From contig NC_135554.1 in assembly GCF_964340395.1 (NCBI RefSeq), forward strand, positions 3,015,001-3,079,000: a stretch of DNA of 64,000 nucleotides, given 5' to 3'. Shown here one piece after another: positions 11,522 through 21,935 of the stretch (position 1 is the first letter of the stretch; each line of letters opens with the position of its first letter). The position numbers and the translations under genes are program-made. The notes below the pieces were generated by a model. It was not told where the DNA came from and did not search any database. It saw only the letters and a list, made by a program, of their open reading frames with translations. This DNA is from Glandiceps talaboti (taxonomy: Eukaryota; Hemichordata; Enteropneusta; Spengelidae).

Positions 11522-11642
11522 GGAACGGGTAAATAAAAGGAAAATGCGGGAGACAGTGACAGAATTTACTTTAATCTGTAGAGGTCTTATAGGAACAGAG
11601 TATGCAGTCCAGTCACACTGGGCGGATCACTTAGCAACATAG
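11522..11642 (+). CDS. IPO13: Importin-13, last coding exon with stop
   Basis: Acceptor CTTCCATTTCAG (AG at 11520-11521). The first base completes the split arginine codon, then ERVNKRKMRETVTEF, TLICRGLIGTEYAV and QSHWADHLAT, with TAG at 11640-11642. ERVNKRxxxExVxExTLxCRGLxGTxY is the conserved carboxy terminus of IPO13. Vertebrate forms end a few residues after GTDY, so this protein has a C-terminal extension of about eight residues. The four visible exons sum to 519 bp, 172 codons plus stop. The end of this exon, including the stop, is the first unit of the tandem repeat that follows. Confidence 0.93.
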
Positions 11643-11985
11643 TCAATGATTGACAGGACTCTTGTGGACTTATACAAGGTATAGCAACGGAGTATGCAGT
11701 CCAGTCACATGGAACACTTAGCAACATAGTCAATGATTGACAGGACTCTTGTGGACTTATAGCAACAGAGTATGCAGTCCAGTCACACTGGGTGGATCAC
11801 TTAGCAACATAGTCAATGATTGACAGGACTCTTGTGGACTTATAGCAACAGAGTATGCAGTCCAGTCACATGGAACACTTAGCAACATAGTCAATGATTG
11901 ACAGGACTCTTGTGGACTTATAGCAACAGAGTATGCAGTCCAGTCACACGGAACACTTAGCAACATAGTCAATGATTGACAGGAT
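11586..11985 (+). repeat. 78-93 bp tandem repeat containing the IPO13 stop region, 5 copies
   Basis: GAGTATGCAGTCCAGTCACA begins copies at about 11598, 11691, 11769, 11850 and 11928. Each continues to ACTTAGCAACATAG, TCAATGATTGACAGG and, except the last, ACTCTTGTGGACTTAT. Copy 1 is the translated one, so the unit is made of the last ~19 codons, the stop and the proximal 3'UTR. Copies 2, 4 and 5 share a short deletion (CACATGGAACAC or CACACGGAACAC); copy 3 keeps CACTGGGTGGATCAC, which suggests a two-unit step during expansion. The reverse frame at 11757-12080 is incidental. Confidence 0.95.
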
Positions 11986-12001
11986 GCAGAGGATGTGATG
12001 G

Positions 12002-12007
12002 AATAAA
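12002..12007 (+). terminator. Candidate IPO13 poly(A) signal
   Basis: AATAAA lies 360 bp after the stop codon. A second AATAAA at 12284-12289 sits at the outer edge of the adjacent hairpin element, so a transposon-supplied end is also possible. No clear GU-rich downstream element decides between them. Confidence 0.4.
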
Positions 12008-12281
12008 CAACAAATAATTGACTTGTTAGAAACTGACAGTTTTTACCTGGATAAGTAATGGACCCTACTAGATGAAGCAAGTTATTGATATATAAATGGA
12101 AGACTTATATTGTTACCTTAAATATGTGGATCTTTGACTGGGCACAGAGCTGTAGACAACAGAATTGTTGGTAGATTAAAATATGTAGATAGTGGAGAGA
12201 TACCTTCATCTGTAGTGTACATTACAGTATTTAGTCTAAAAGCTTTCATAGCAGAGAGGCAGTGGGGACAGAATTATTTAA

Positions 12282-12423
12282 GCAATAAACCACCCCCTGG
12301 GGATGGTATACCAAGAGGTTTTGACCAGTGAACGAAATATATGCACGAGCGATAGCGAGTGCATATATTGAGTTCACTGGTCAAAACCGAGTGGTATACC
12401 TTCCCCAGGGGGTGGTTTATCGC
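12282..12423. mobile_element. 142-bp hairpin, foldback or MITE-like
   Basis: Near-perfect inverted arms: AATAAACCACCCCCTGGGGA with GGTATACC and GGTTTTGACCAGTGAAC on the left, mirrored by GTTCACTGGTCAAAACC, GGTATACC and CCCCAGGGGGTGGTTTAT on the right. The loop is around GAGCGATAGCGA between TATGCAC and GTGCATA. It abuts the TIR element starting at 12424 without spacer, so it may be that element's subterminal structure or its insertion target. Confidence 0.8.
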
Positions 12424-13351
12424 TATTATATTATACCAGTATATTGAAAATATCGGAAACAAGATAAGAACTAACGTTTTCTCGATTCATATGCGCCTCT
12501 GTGTTTAATTTGCATAACAATAACGCTGCTTTTCAAGACAGCTGATCTTGGCCTCAATGTGAACGTCGTGCAGCGACTGGATTTATTTTATCTGCTCGTT
12601 GTTTCTAGGGATAATCTGTACATTGATCAGCTCATTAAAAGTGCACAGTGATGAATAAACAACCTGTTTGACTCAAGGTATAAACTTGAAGTGGTTTATT
12701 AAATACAGCGTGCTTCGATCGTTCCCGGCCGAATTCGCGACTCGGTGAAGTGAGACGATACCAGGCATGACGGCAGGTTGATATTTACAATGTATTTATA
12801 TTACTGGAAGTTACGTCAGTAGATTTTCGGGTTTGAGGATTTCCCTCTCGGATTGATGACTGATACTCTAGGACAGGATCCCAGACAAATTTCTATTTAG
12901 ATTAATGGTAAGTCGGCCAGTGTAACCTCTTTCACTTGCTTCATTTTTATGACAGGACAGGACAGCTCACCAATGTTTCCACTCCAGCCGCGCCGAGGCT
13001 GGGACCGCGACCGATCTCGTGCATGCCTAGCGCCTTGACCTTAGTACATGTAGTAGGCGATGATTTGAACAAATACGCGATGACTGGGTTGCTTTCGAAA
13101 TTTCCTTCATAATTTCTCATAAAATATTGTCTCATTGAGAGAAAATCCTCCTCTGACAATTCGAAGAGTTCACTATCAGTATCACGGCGGACTACAACTC
13201 AACGCTCGTAGGCGAACAAAATTTGGATGCGTGCCAGCAGTGCATTATCGTACCAGCAGTGCATTATCACTCGTTTTAGACGTGCTAGTTCGATGTCTAG
13301 ACCAATCAGATCCCTCGATTTCCACCATCAATATACTGGTATAATATAATA
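12424..13351. mobile_element. 0.93-kb element with perfect 24-bp terminal inverted repeats
   Basis: The left terminus 12424-12447 (TATTATATTATACCAGTATA plus TTGA) is the exact reverse complement of 13328-13351. Inside, a short reverse frame at 12947-13159 contains SEEDFLSMRQYFMRNYEGNF and is open for about twenty more residues upstream; I do not recognise it. An 18-bp direct repeat (ACCAGCAGTGCATTATC) lies near 13222-13270. The interior is more GC- and CpG-rich than its surroundings. I cannot assign a superfamily and found no convincing target duplication. Confidence 0.75.
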
Positions 13352-13579
13352 CATAGTATTGCATACTTTGAAAACTATCCCTTGCAAATATTTCATGGCA
13401 CGATTAAATCAAATAGTTCTAATTACTTATTCAGTGACTTATTTCAAATCATGGTCATCTAAGGGAAGGGATACACTTCTCACCAAAACAGCAATAAAAT
13501 GGTCTTCCAACACTGTTAGTTAATCTGGAAGAAAGGAACATAGTATATCAACTGACTGTTTACAACAAATCTTGTAACC

Positions 13580-13905
13580 AGGTTTTTAGCACAACTGACC
13601 AGACGTTCACTAACAGGTCCTATGGCAGGGTATTTGAAACAAGTTCTGCATACAGGATCTGTAAATTTGATAAGATTTCATAGCTGTATTCACAGACATG
13701 TAACAGGTCTGTTTGCATAGACATATATACAGGTGTGTAATTTCTGACTGTAAACATTGTTGTGAGTAAACAGGGATAAATGTGTATGAGAGATATGTGC
13801 ATACAAGTTCTATTTTACATGGTTTGAAAATTTGGTCAGATTTCAGGACCATATTCACAGACATGTAAAAGGTCTGTTTGTACAAGTATGTATACATGTA
13901 CTGGG
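13580..13905. repeat. ~165-bp diverged direct duplication with a repeat-family head
   Basis: TTTTTAGCACAACTGA at 13583 begins a piece of the family seen again at 14867 and 16010. Segments 13637-13735 and 13803-13900 are related: both run from ACAAGTTCT to ATTCACAGACATGTAA and AGGTCTGTTTG. The reverse frames here are not supported as genes. Confidence 0.6.
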
Positions 13906-13910
13906 CTGTA

Positions 13911-13911
<1 letters not shown>

Positions 13912-13995
<84 letters not shown>
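13912..13995. repeat. (TG)n microsatellite, ~42 repeats
   Basis: Uninterrupted TG dinucleotides over 84 bp, then TACAAACAAATGAC. Overlapping Cys/Val and His/Thr frames are low-complexity artefacts. Confidence 0.99.
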
Positions 13996-13997
<2 letters not shown>

Positions 13998-14381
13998 AAA
14001 CAAATGACATCATGATAAAATCAGATCTGTGACACACATGATGTATGATGTATCTATGTGTACAGTCACATGTACACACAGGTAATGTTTCATGTAGAAA
14101 AGACAAACCCAGGACATGCCTGTACACACTTCAATATATCAATATTGTACTCACAGCAATGTATAAAGTAATGTAGCCACATCTATGTTAACAGGCCTGT
14201 GCCATCTTTACTGACACAGACCAGTATCACAAGAATGTTAATAGCGCCGGTCTACACATGACCTGTTTGTTACAGAGGAGAAATTTGATTTGATTTGATT
14301 TGCATATAAATTGAAAATGAGTGAAATTTGACATTATTTCAAACTGTTCACGTCATTAAATAATGTCTATATATTTACCCC

Positions 14382-14543
14382 ATATATATATATATATATA
14401 GTTTTGGTAGTACTGGAACTCTTTCTTTGTTGTAAATCGGAGTTTCACGCTTAGTGCGATCGTCAGACAACAGTTGTCTGACGATCGCACTATGCGTGAA
14501 ACTCCGAGTTACAACCAAGAAAGAGTTCCAGTACTACCAAAAC
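14382..14543. repeat. (TA)n plus 143-bp near-perfect palindrome
   Basis: A (TA)n run at 14382-14400 abuts inverted arms 14401-14471 and 14473-14543, centred on 14472. The arms (71 bp each) begin GTTTTGGTAGTACTGGAACT and end at GTCAGACAAC, with only about three mismatches. Such a single-base-spaced inverted repeat is cruciform- or hairpin-forming. The right side continues into unique sequence (ATTACGCTCTGCCACTGCGG), so this looks like the terminus of a mobile element or a foldback inserted at an AT microsatellite. Confidence 0.9.
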
Positions 14544-14919
14544 TATTACGCTCTGCCACTGCGGTATAGAGCACTGTCTTAGCAGATTGATACTCACCGA
14601 GTTATATATGTATATATATAATATCAAGGAGTCAAGTAACACTAAGGTTTGTGATGTTAAGAGTACACACAGTTTTGTGGAGGTTTTGAAACCATGGTAA
14701 CCAAGGGAACGAATTTGAATTGATTTCTATACCTTGTACCATAACATTGGTTTGATCAAGTCCTATAGTATAGGTGCCTACCATCCTTAATAAAAAATAT
14801 TGGAACATTTGTTTTGCAAATAACACCCATCCCATCAACCCCATCCATTGTGCAGATGTTTGGTGTTTTTAGCACAAATGAACAAGGTTCAGTGTGCTAG
14901 AGGAATGGTGAAATGTCTG

Positions 14920-15040
14920 TGTATGTGTATGTGTCTGTCTGTGTGTGTCTGTGTGTGTGTGTCTGTGTCTGTGTCTATGTGTGTCTGTGTCTGTGTGTGT
15001 CTGTGTGTGTGTGTGTGTGTATGTGTGTGTGTGTGTGTGT
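14920..15040. repeat. Compound (TG)n/(TCTG)n microsatellite
   Basis: GTGTATGTGTCTGTCTGTGT-type sequence, sitting 50 bp after a GTTTTTAGCACAAATGAAC family head. The same order (family head, microsatellite, then AACTTAAAGTCAAAA-like sequence) occurs at 16010-16140. Confidence 0.95.
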
Positions 15041-16080
15041 AAATGACTTAAAATACAAACCGAAAGACCGATTGCCTTGCTATTCGGTGGGGACATTATG
15101 TAGGGCGTGTAAATGGAAAATTCTTGAAATGAAAATTATTGCATCAGAGATGTGCTTTTTGGGTCAAAAATGGGATTTTTGGTCAAAAAATTTAAACTCC
15201 AAAACTACTGAGCAGATCGGTCTGAAATTTTGTAGGAACGTTCTCAAGGTGTTTAATTTTAGAATTGTTCATGACATGGTGATGCCATCAGTGATATGCA
15301 AATTAGGTCTAAAATGTGACTTTTTGGTCAAAATTCTATAATTCCAAAATTACTGTGCAGATGGGGTTGAACATTGGTGAGAATGGGTGTTTAGATTAAG
15401 AAGTATTGATGACATGATGATCCCACTAGTGATATGCAAATAAGGGCTACAAATGTGTCTTTTTGGTGAAAATCTATAATTCAGCAGATTGGGCTGAAAT
15501 TTGGTTGGAGTGTTCTCACGGGTGTTTAGATTAAGAATTGACATGATGATTCCACAAGTGATATGCAAATTAGGTCAAAGAATGGATCTTTTTGGTATCA
15601 TTCCAAAACTACTGAAGAGATTGGGATGAAATTTAATGGGGATGTGTATATGAAGATGTAGTCACAATATGATCATCCCGTCAGTGATATGCAAATTAGG
15701 TCATTTGGTCAAAAACTTACCTGAATCCTGAAAACTACAGGGTGAATGGGGCTGAAACTTGGTGGGTATGTTTCTGGAGGTGTTATTTTGCAGTTATTGT
15801 TCAAAACATTTTGACATAACTGGCCCTAGCAGCCATGGCTACGCCCTTAGCAACAGTGAAATGATCAGTGATGCATATTACAACGATAACAACAGGGATT
15901 GGTAGGTAAGTTAATAAAGAATCAAAAAGTGTATGTAAATATGCCTAACAACAAGACCATGCCCATACCAACAGCCAAATACAGTTATGCTACAATACCA
16001 TTGGTGCTATTTTTAGCACAACTGAACTGAAGGTTCAGTCGTGCTATAGGCATGGCAAAGTGTCTGTCTGTCTGTCTGTC

Positions 16081-16116
<36 letters not shown>

Positions 16117-17052
16117 CAACTTAAAGTCAAAAACTGCTGGACCGATTGCTTGATATTTGGTGGTCATGTTACTTCTGCTCGATGTGGTGTCTAGTTGGGA
16201 AATTGTTCAAATGAAAATAATTGCATCAGAGATGTGGGTTTTGGGTTTAAAAATGTGATTTTGGTCCAAAAACTTAAACTCCAAAACTACAGGGCAGATT
16301 GGCATGAAAGTTGATGGGGACATTCTTAGATGCGAGTAAATTAAGATTTGTTCATGACATGATGATTCCCCTGGTAGTATGCAAATTAGGGCCAAAAAGT
16401 GTCTTTTTGGTCAAAAACCTATAATTCCAAAACTACACAACAGACTGGGCTGAAAATTAATAGGGATGCATCTGTGGGTGTATAGATGAAGAAATATTAA
16501 GCATATAATGATCTCATCAGTAATAAGCAAATTTGGTGTAAAAATGTGAATTTTGGTCAAAAATTTTTATCTCAAAAAGTACTTGGTCAATGAGACAAAC
16601 GTGGTGAGATGTTTCTAGGAGTGTTATTCTGCAGATTTTCTTCAGATATTTTGACACAATTGGCCCTAGCAACCATGACCACACCCTTAGCAACAACCGA
16701 ATGGCAGTATATTTTTTCTCAAATAACAACAGGGATTAATAGACAATTGAACAAACATTCTAAAATGTATGTAAATTTGCCTAGCAACAAGACCATGTCC
16801 ATAGCAACAGTCAATTAATCACGTATATTGCAAAGATAACGAATTGAAAGACAAATGAATAAACATTCAATAAATGTATGCAAATGTGCCTAGCAACAAG
16901 ACCACGCCCATAGCAACAACTGAATGATCACGTATATTGCAAAGATAATATCAGGAATTCATACACAAGTGAACAAAAATATTCAAAAATGAATGCAAGT
17001 ATATCTACCAACATGACCACGCCCATAGCAACAGCCAAATGGTAGCATATAT
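15041..17052. repeat. Diverged interspersed family in internal tandem copies
   Basis: About ten degenerate units of 110-160 bp share phrases such as GATATGCAAATTAGG, TTTTTGGTCAAAAA, CCAAAACTACTG and GATTGGGCTGAAATTTGGTG. The right half (15820-17050) adds repeated GCCTAGCAACAAGACCATG and CCCATAGCAACAGCCAAAT phrases. The head TTTTTAGCACAACTGAACTG at 16013 and a (TCTG)n(TG)n tract at 16058-16114 belong to the same family. No coding capacity is evident; the short frames are interrupted. This older repeat was the target of the element at 17060-18601. Confidence 0.75.
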
Positions 17053-17059
17053 CACAAAG

Positions 17060-18601
17060 TATGGTGGTCCAGGGCTGCCATACATTATATGCAAACTGTT
17101 TACATAAAAAAGTTTTTAAAAATATAGATCGAATTAAAATGAAAGTAAAATGAAAACAAAAATAAAATAAAAAGTAAAATGAAAGCAAAATAAAATAAAA
17201 GTAAAAGGAAAGCAAAAGTAAAATAGAAATAAAAGTAAAAGTAAAATAAAACTAAAATGAAAACAAAAGTAAAATAAAAATAAAATTAAAAGTAAAATGA
17301 AAACAAAAGTAAAATAAAATTAAAATTAAAAATATTGGAAAAAAAATTGGAAAACATCAGTGGCAGTTCTGGTACGCAATGGCCCATAGCTGCCATAGAC
17401 CAGCATTCCTTGCGATCTCAACGGCACTACTGAAAGTGCTGTATACATAAGGCGAGAGTCTGTGATTATAAGGCTGAATATGAGTATGAGGCTGAATCTT
17501 AGGCTAACCTTTCATGTTCATATCTCCCATCGGCCGTACATGCTATGTCGCTCATCATGCATCACCAATAGGCATTTTACTGTACATGGCGCTGTGTCGG
17601 TCAAGCTTATATTATGGAAGGAGGATGAGTTTCTCAAAGGAGATTTGATGAAATATGTGAGACTGGGGCTCCAGTGAATGGAGATTTTGTGAGCAGGGAC
17701 TACCCTCAGTATGCCTGGAGTGTGCGAACTTTGGATAGAGTATGCGATGAAGGGGACTCCGAACACCATCAATGTTAAATATGTGTATGTCATTGAGTTT
17801 ACCATGTAACCAACTATGGGTTGTTAGATCAAGTTTGTTAATAAGTGGAAATATTTTTCCACGCTGGTTCAGACTTGATTATTTTTTTTGGTATTAATAA
17901 ATTTGTTTGAAGGTCAGTTAGCCACATGACTAGTTTGTCAAGGTTAATAACCCTAGTATTAGGGTAAATTAGCAGGGAAGACATTGGCAATACGTCCCCG
18001 GGCAGATACATAGTTGACCCTTCTTTTAAGACGTTTCGGACCAGCTGTTAGGGTCCTTCATCAGTCACAGTTCTGTCTAACGAGACAGTGTTCCCGCTTT
18101 TATTTGGCTTAAAATTCAATTCAAAGTTAGCCAGATTCAGCCTCATATTCACATTCAGTCTCATAATCACACTCTCGCCTTTGAGGGCGCTACATGTATA
18201 CAGCACTTTCAGTGGCGTCGTTGAGATCGCACAGAATGCTGGTCTATGGCAGCTGTAGGCCATTGCGGACCAGAACTGCCACTAATTTTTTTGATTTTTT
18301 TTTTTTTAATTCTTATTTTGATTTTATTTTACTTTTGTTTTCATTTTACTTTTATGTTCATTTTATTTTTATTTTACATTTGTTTTCATTTCACTTTTAT
18401 TTTATTTTTACTTTTATTTCTATTTTACTTTTGCTTTAACTTACTTTTACTTTCCTTTTAATTTTGATTTTGTTTTTATTTCACTTTCATTTTTATTTCA
18501 TTCTAGTTTTATTTTAATTCTATCTTTATTTTTTCTTAATTTTATAATTTTTTTTATCAAAACAATTCGCATATAATGTATGGCAGCCCTGGGCCACCAT
18601 A
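17060..18601. mobile_element. 1.54-kb DNA transposon remnant with ~450-bp TIRs
   Basis: Ends are inverted: TATGGTGGTCCAGGGCTGCC at 17060 and its complement, with one change, ending at 18601. Homology continues inwards through an A/G-rich tract (17110-17335) mirrored by a T/C-rich tract (18285-18550), then GCCATAGACCAGCATTC-like and CTCATA-rich sequence to about 17512 and 18130. A direct repeat CACAAAG (17053-17059 and 18602-18608) flanks it. Joining the flanks restores the surrounding repeat (compare TTGCAAAGATAACAACAGG nearby), which supports a 7-bp target duplication. The ~600-bp core has a broken frame with DYPQYAWSVRTLDR (17698-17739), resembling the start of an integrase-like transposase. 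Superfamily uncertain. Confidence 0.85.
18033..18088 (-). other. Hammerhead-ribozyme-like motif inside the transposon
   Basis: On the minus strand the order is: a hairpin CTGTCT-CGTT-AGACAG (18088-18073), eight nucleotides, CTGATGA (18064-18058), one A, a GGACC/GGTCC stem with a 9-nt loop, then GAAAC (18037-18033). CUGAUGA, stem II, GAAA is the hammerhead core order, with the preceding hairpin in the position of stem I. Against it: an extra A before stem II, and no convincing stem III with a UH cleavage site. It could be a decayed ribozyme or a look-alike. Confidence 0.3.
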
Positions 18602-18954
18602 CACAAAGATAGCAACATGGTTGGATAGGCAACTGGATAGTCATTCAGCAAATGAACACCTATTGTTAGCATGGACTAGCATATGGATAAACATTTTAAA
18701 AAACTACAGTTGTGCTACAACGCCATTGGCGGTATTTTTTTATCAATGTTAACACATTTCCAGCCTATTTTGATAATTTTCTACTATAGAAATTTAAAAA
18801 AACTTTTTTTTTGCCAAATTCATCCCAATTTCAATCCTAGATTTGAACTACAACTAAATTGTGTCATTTTAATTAATATATTTAATAAATGGAGTCAGAA
18901 CATCAAATGTCAATTTCAGAGTTTTACTATATTGGTGTCACACACTTGTCATTC

Positions 18955-19305
18955 ACATACATACACACACATACATACATACATACATACATACATACAT
19001 AGATATATACATCCACATACATATAGATACATACATACATACATACATACATACATACATACATACATACAGACAGACAGACATACATACATACATACAT
19101 ACATACATACATACAGACATACAGACATACATTCTCTTATATAGATACATACACATAGATACAGACAGACAAATGCATACACAGACATACACACATACAA
19201 TACATACATACATACATACATACATACTTACATACATGCATGCATGCACGCACGTACGCATGCACACACACACACATACACATACACATACACACACAAG
19301 ATCAG
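18955..19305. repeat. Compound (CATA)n microsatellite
   Basis: ACATACATACATACATACAT tracts, interrupted by (CAGA)n, ATAGATACATAC, then CATGCATGCACGCACG and (CACA)n towards 19280. It ends 115 bp before the nested inverted-repeat cluster. All long frames across it are low complexity. Confidence 0.97.
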
Positions 19306-20740
19306 TAGCACGAGCATATAGATTGTTAGGCTGCCAAATGAATGGTAGAGTCCCAACTATCGCATATGACACTACTGACAAAATATTGCACTGTGTGTTT
19401 GATTTGGACATTGTCAGACCAGGGGCATGAGGCAATAATTCTGGTGAAACTCGAAAATGATAATGATGTCATACAGGTAATAAAGGCTCAAGTTAGCTAT
19501 GAGTCACATTTACATACTTCTTTATTTATAGTATATTTTAATAACTCATTATACACGTCTATACATATTTGTTATTTTGGGTATAAGGCCAGAAATGGAA
19601 TGATTAGAAATATTCTATGTATGTACTTGTACACTTTCTGGTCTTTTAAAAAAATGAAACATTTTTTTATAATAATCGCAGAAAAAAAGTTTATATAAAT
19701 ATGAAAGACTCCAATAATGAAAAAAGAAAGTATACGGATAGACATGGTGCAAAATCGACGCTTAGTGCGCTTGCGACAGCTGACGCGCTCTGCTGCTTGG
19801 CGTGCTCGAGCTCCTACCTCCTACCCCTCCTTTTTTAGTTAATGAGCAAATTGAGCAAATGCTGAGCTCGTGGAGGCAAGGGCATGAGGCAACAATTCTG
19901 GTGTCTATCAACAATTGAATAACATGAATAAAGACAATATCAAAAAGTTCCGTCAAGTTTATAATTACTTCATTATCTTGAATCAGTAATTAATATCTAA
20001 TTAAAATACACAGAAAAATACATACAGTAACTTGAAACGCGCTGAAATATAAATAGAATACGGCGGACTGCGACGTACCATGCGTAATGCATGTCTTGTG
20101 TGTGGAGTGTACCGATTGTGTAGCGCCCCCAACGGTCATATAAATTATCTGTCTTGTCTCGCGATCGCGAGCTCGAATGATTCGAATCTTTGCAACCGTC
20201 CATAAAAGTACTGGATTTTGAAAATTCTATATGCACGAGCTCGACATTTGCTCAATTTGCTCAATTTGCTCAATTGCTAAAAAAGGAAGGGTAGGACCAG
20301 GGGCATGAGGCAACAATTCTGGTGAAACCCAAAAATGATATCCAGGTAATAACGGCCCAAGTTAGCTATGAGTCACATTTACATACTTACTTCTTTATTT
20401 GTAGTTTATTTTAATAAACTCATTATACACGTCTACACATATTTGTTATTTTGGGTATGTATTTGTACACTTTCCGGTCTTTTAAAAAATGAAACATTTT
20501 TAATAATCGCAGAAAAAGTTTATATAAATATGGAAGACTCCAAAAAAGAATAAAGGAAAAGAAAATATATGGATAGATTTTGTCTGTAATGATTTAATGG
20601 AACATGATCATGGTGCATGCAAAATCGACGCTTAGTTCGATCGCGACAGCTGACGCTTCGATGCGTGACGCGCTGTTTGCCGTGCTCGAGCTCGAGCTCA
20701 AACGCATTCCTTAATACTGTAATACAGAGGGGTAGGACGA

Positions 20741-21267
20741 GGCATCGAATAAACCAATCAGGACGCTTCAATTCGAACATGTGACCCGTGAATTTTCGCT
20801 CGAAGCTCGATACCACCTGCTGCCCTCTTGTGGTGAGGTATATATTTCGCATGTTTCAGTACGTTGTGGCCAGAGTGATTGCGTTTGCGGGACAGTAAAA
20901 CAGATTGCCGAAACAGCATATTATATGAACTGAAGCTCCGAAACGGTGCGTCTTTTGCGAGGGATATAAACCAAAACACAATTGATAATATCTTGGTTTA
21001 ATCAATATTTGATGCCGTAGAGTTACGGTAGGCTCGAACACACGGTCGATTCCGGTCATATTATTTTCATAAAATTACGTAAAAATAATCATTAATCATT
21101 ACTCGTCATATATGTGTCTCTTCAAAATATACCTTTGAATGAAAGAGAAAACGTAACAACATCATTTAACTGAGTAAACAAAAACGCGTAAGTTTGCCCG
21201 AAACAGAAAGCGTCCGTGAACGAGGGCGATGTGGTTTCAATCTTACGACGAAAAAGAACACCAGAGT
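20741..21267. other. Unique insert within the A/B nest, with CTCF-like motif
   Basis: A ~0.5-kb stretch that matches neither unit type. It contains AAACCAATCAGG (CCAAT-like) at about 20752 and GCCCTCTTGTGG at 20822-20833, which fits the animal CTCF core in reverse with one mismatch. No gene is supported; the reverse frames at 20758-20979 and 20856-21059 lack family features. Confidence 0.4.
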
Positions 21268-21935
21268 GTCCTACCCTTCCTTTTTTAGCAATTGAGCAAA
21301 TTGAGCAAATTGAGCAAATGTCGAGCTCGTGCATATGGAATTTTCAACATCCAGTACTTGTATGGACGGTTGCAAAGATTCGAATCATTCGAGCTCGCGA
21401 TCGCGAGCGCGCGACAAGACAGATAATTTATATGACCGTTGGGGGCGCTACACAATCGGTACAATCCACACACGTTAGACGAGACAAGCATTACGCATGT
21501 TTAACGTCCCAGTCCGCCGTATTCTATTTATATTTCAGCGCGTTTCAAGTTACTGTATGTATTTTTCTGTGTATTTTAATTGGATATTAATTATTGATTC
21601 AAGATAATGAAGTAATTATAAACTTGACGGAACTTTTTGATATTGTCTTTATTCATGTTATTCAATTGTTGATAGACACCAGAATTGTTGCCTCATGCCC
21701 TTGGTCCTACCAAGGGCATGAGGCAACAATTCTGGTGTCTATCAACAATTGAATAACATGAATAAAGACAATATCAAAAAGTTCCGTCAAGTTTATAATT
21801 ACTTCATTATCTTGAATCAATAATTAATATCTAATTAAAATACACAGAAAATACATTCAGTAACTTGAAACGCGCTGAAATATAAATAGAATACGGCGGA
21901 CTGGGCCGTAACATGCGTAATGCATGTCTAGTCTA

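Noticed and set aside
18902-19435. Coding frame following the (CATA)n tract
   Set aside because: Low-complexity continuation of the microsatellite into the terminus of the A/B nest.
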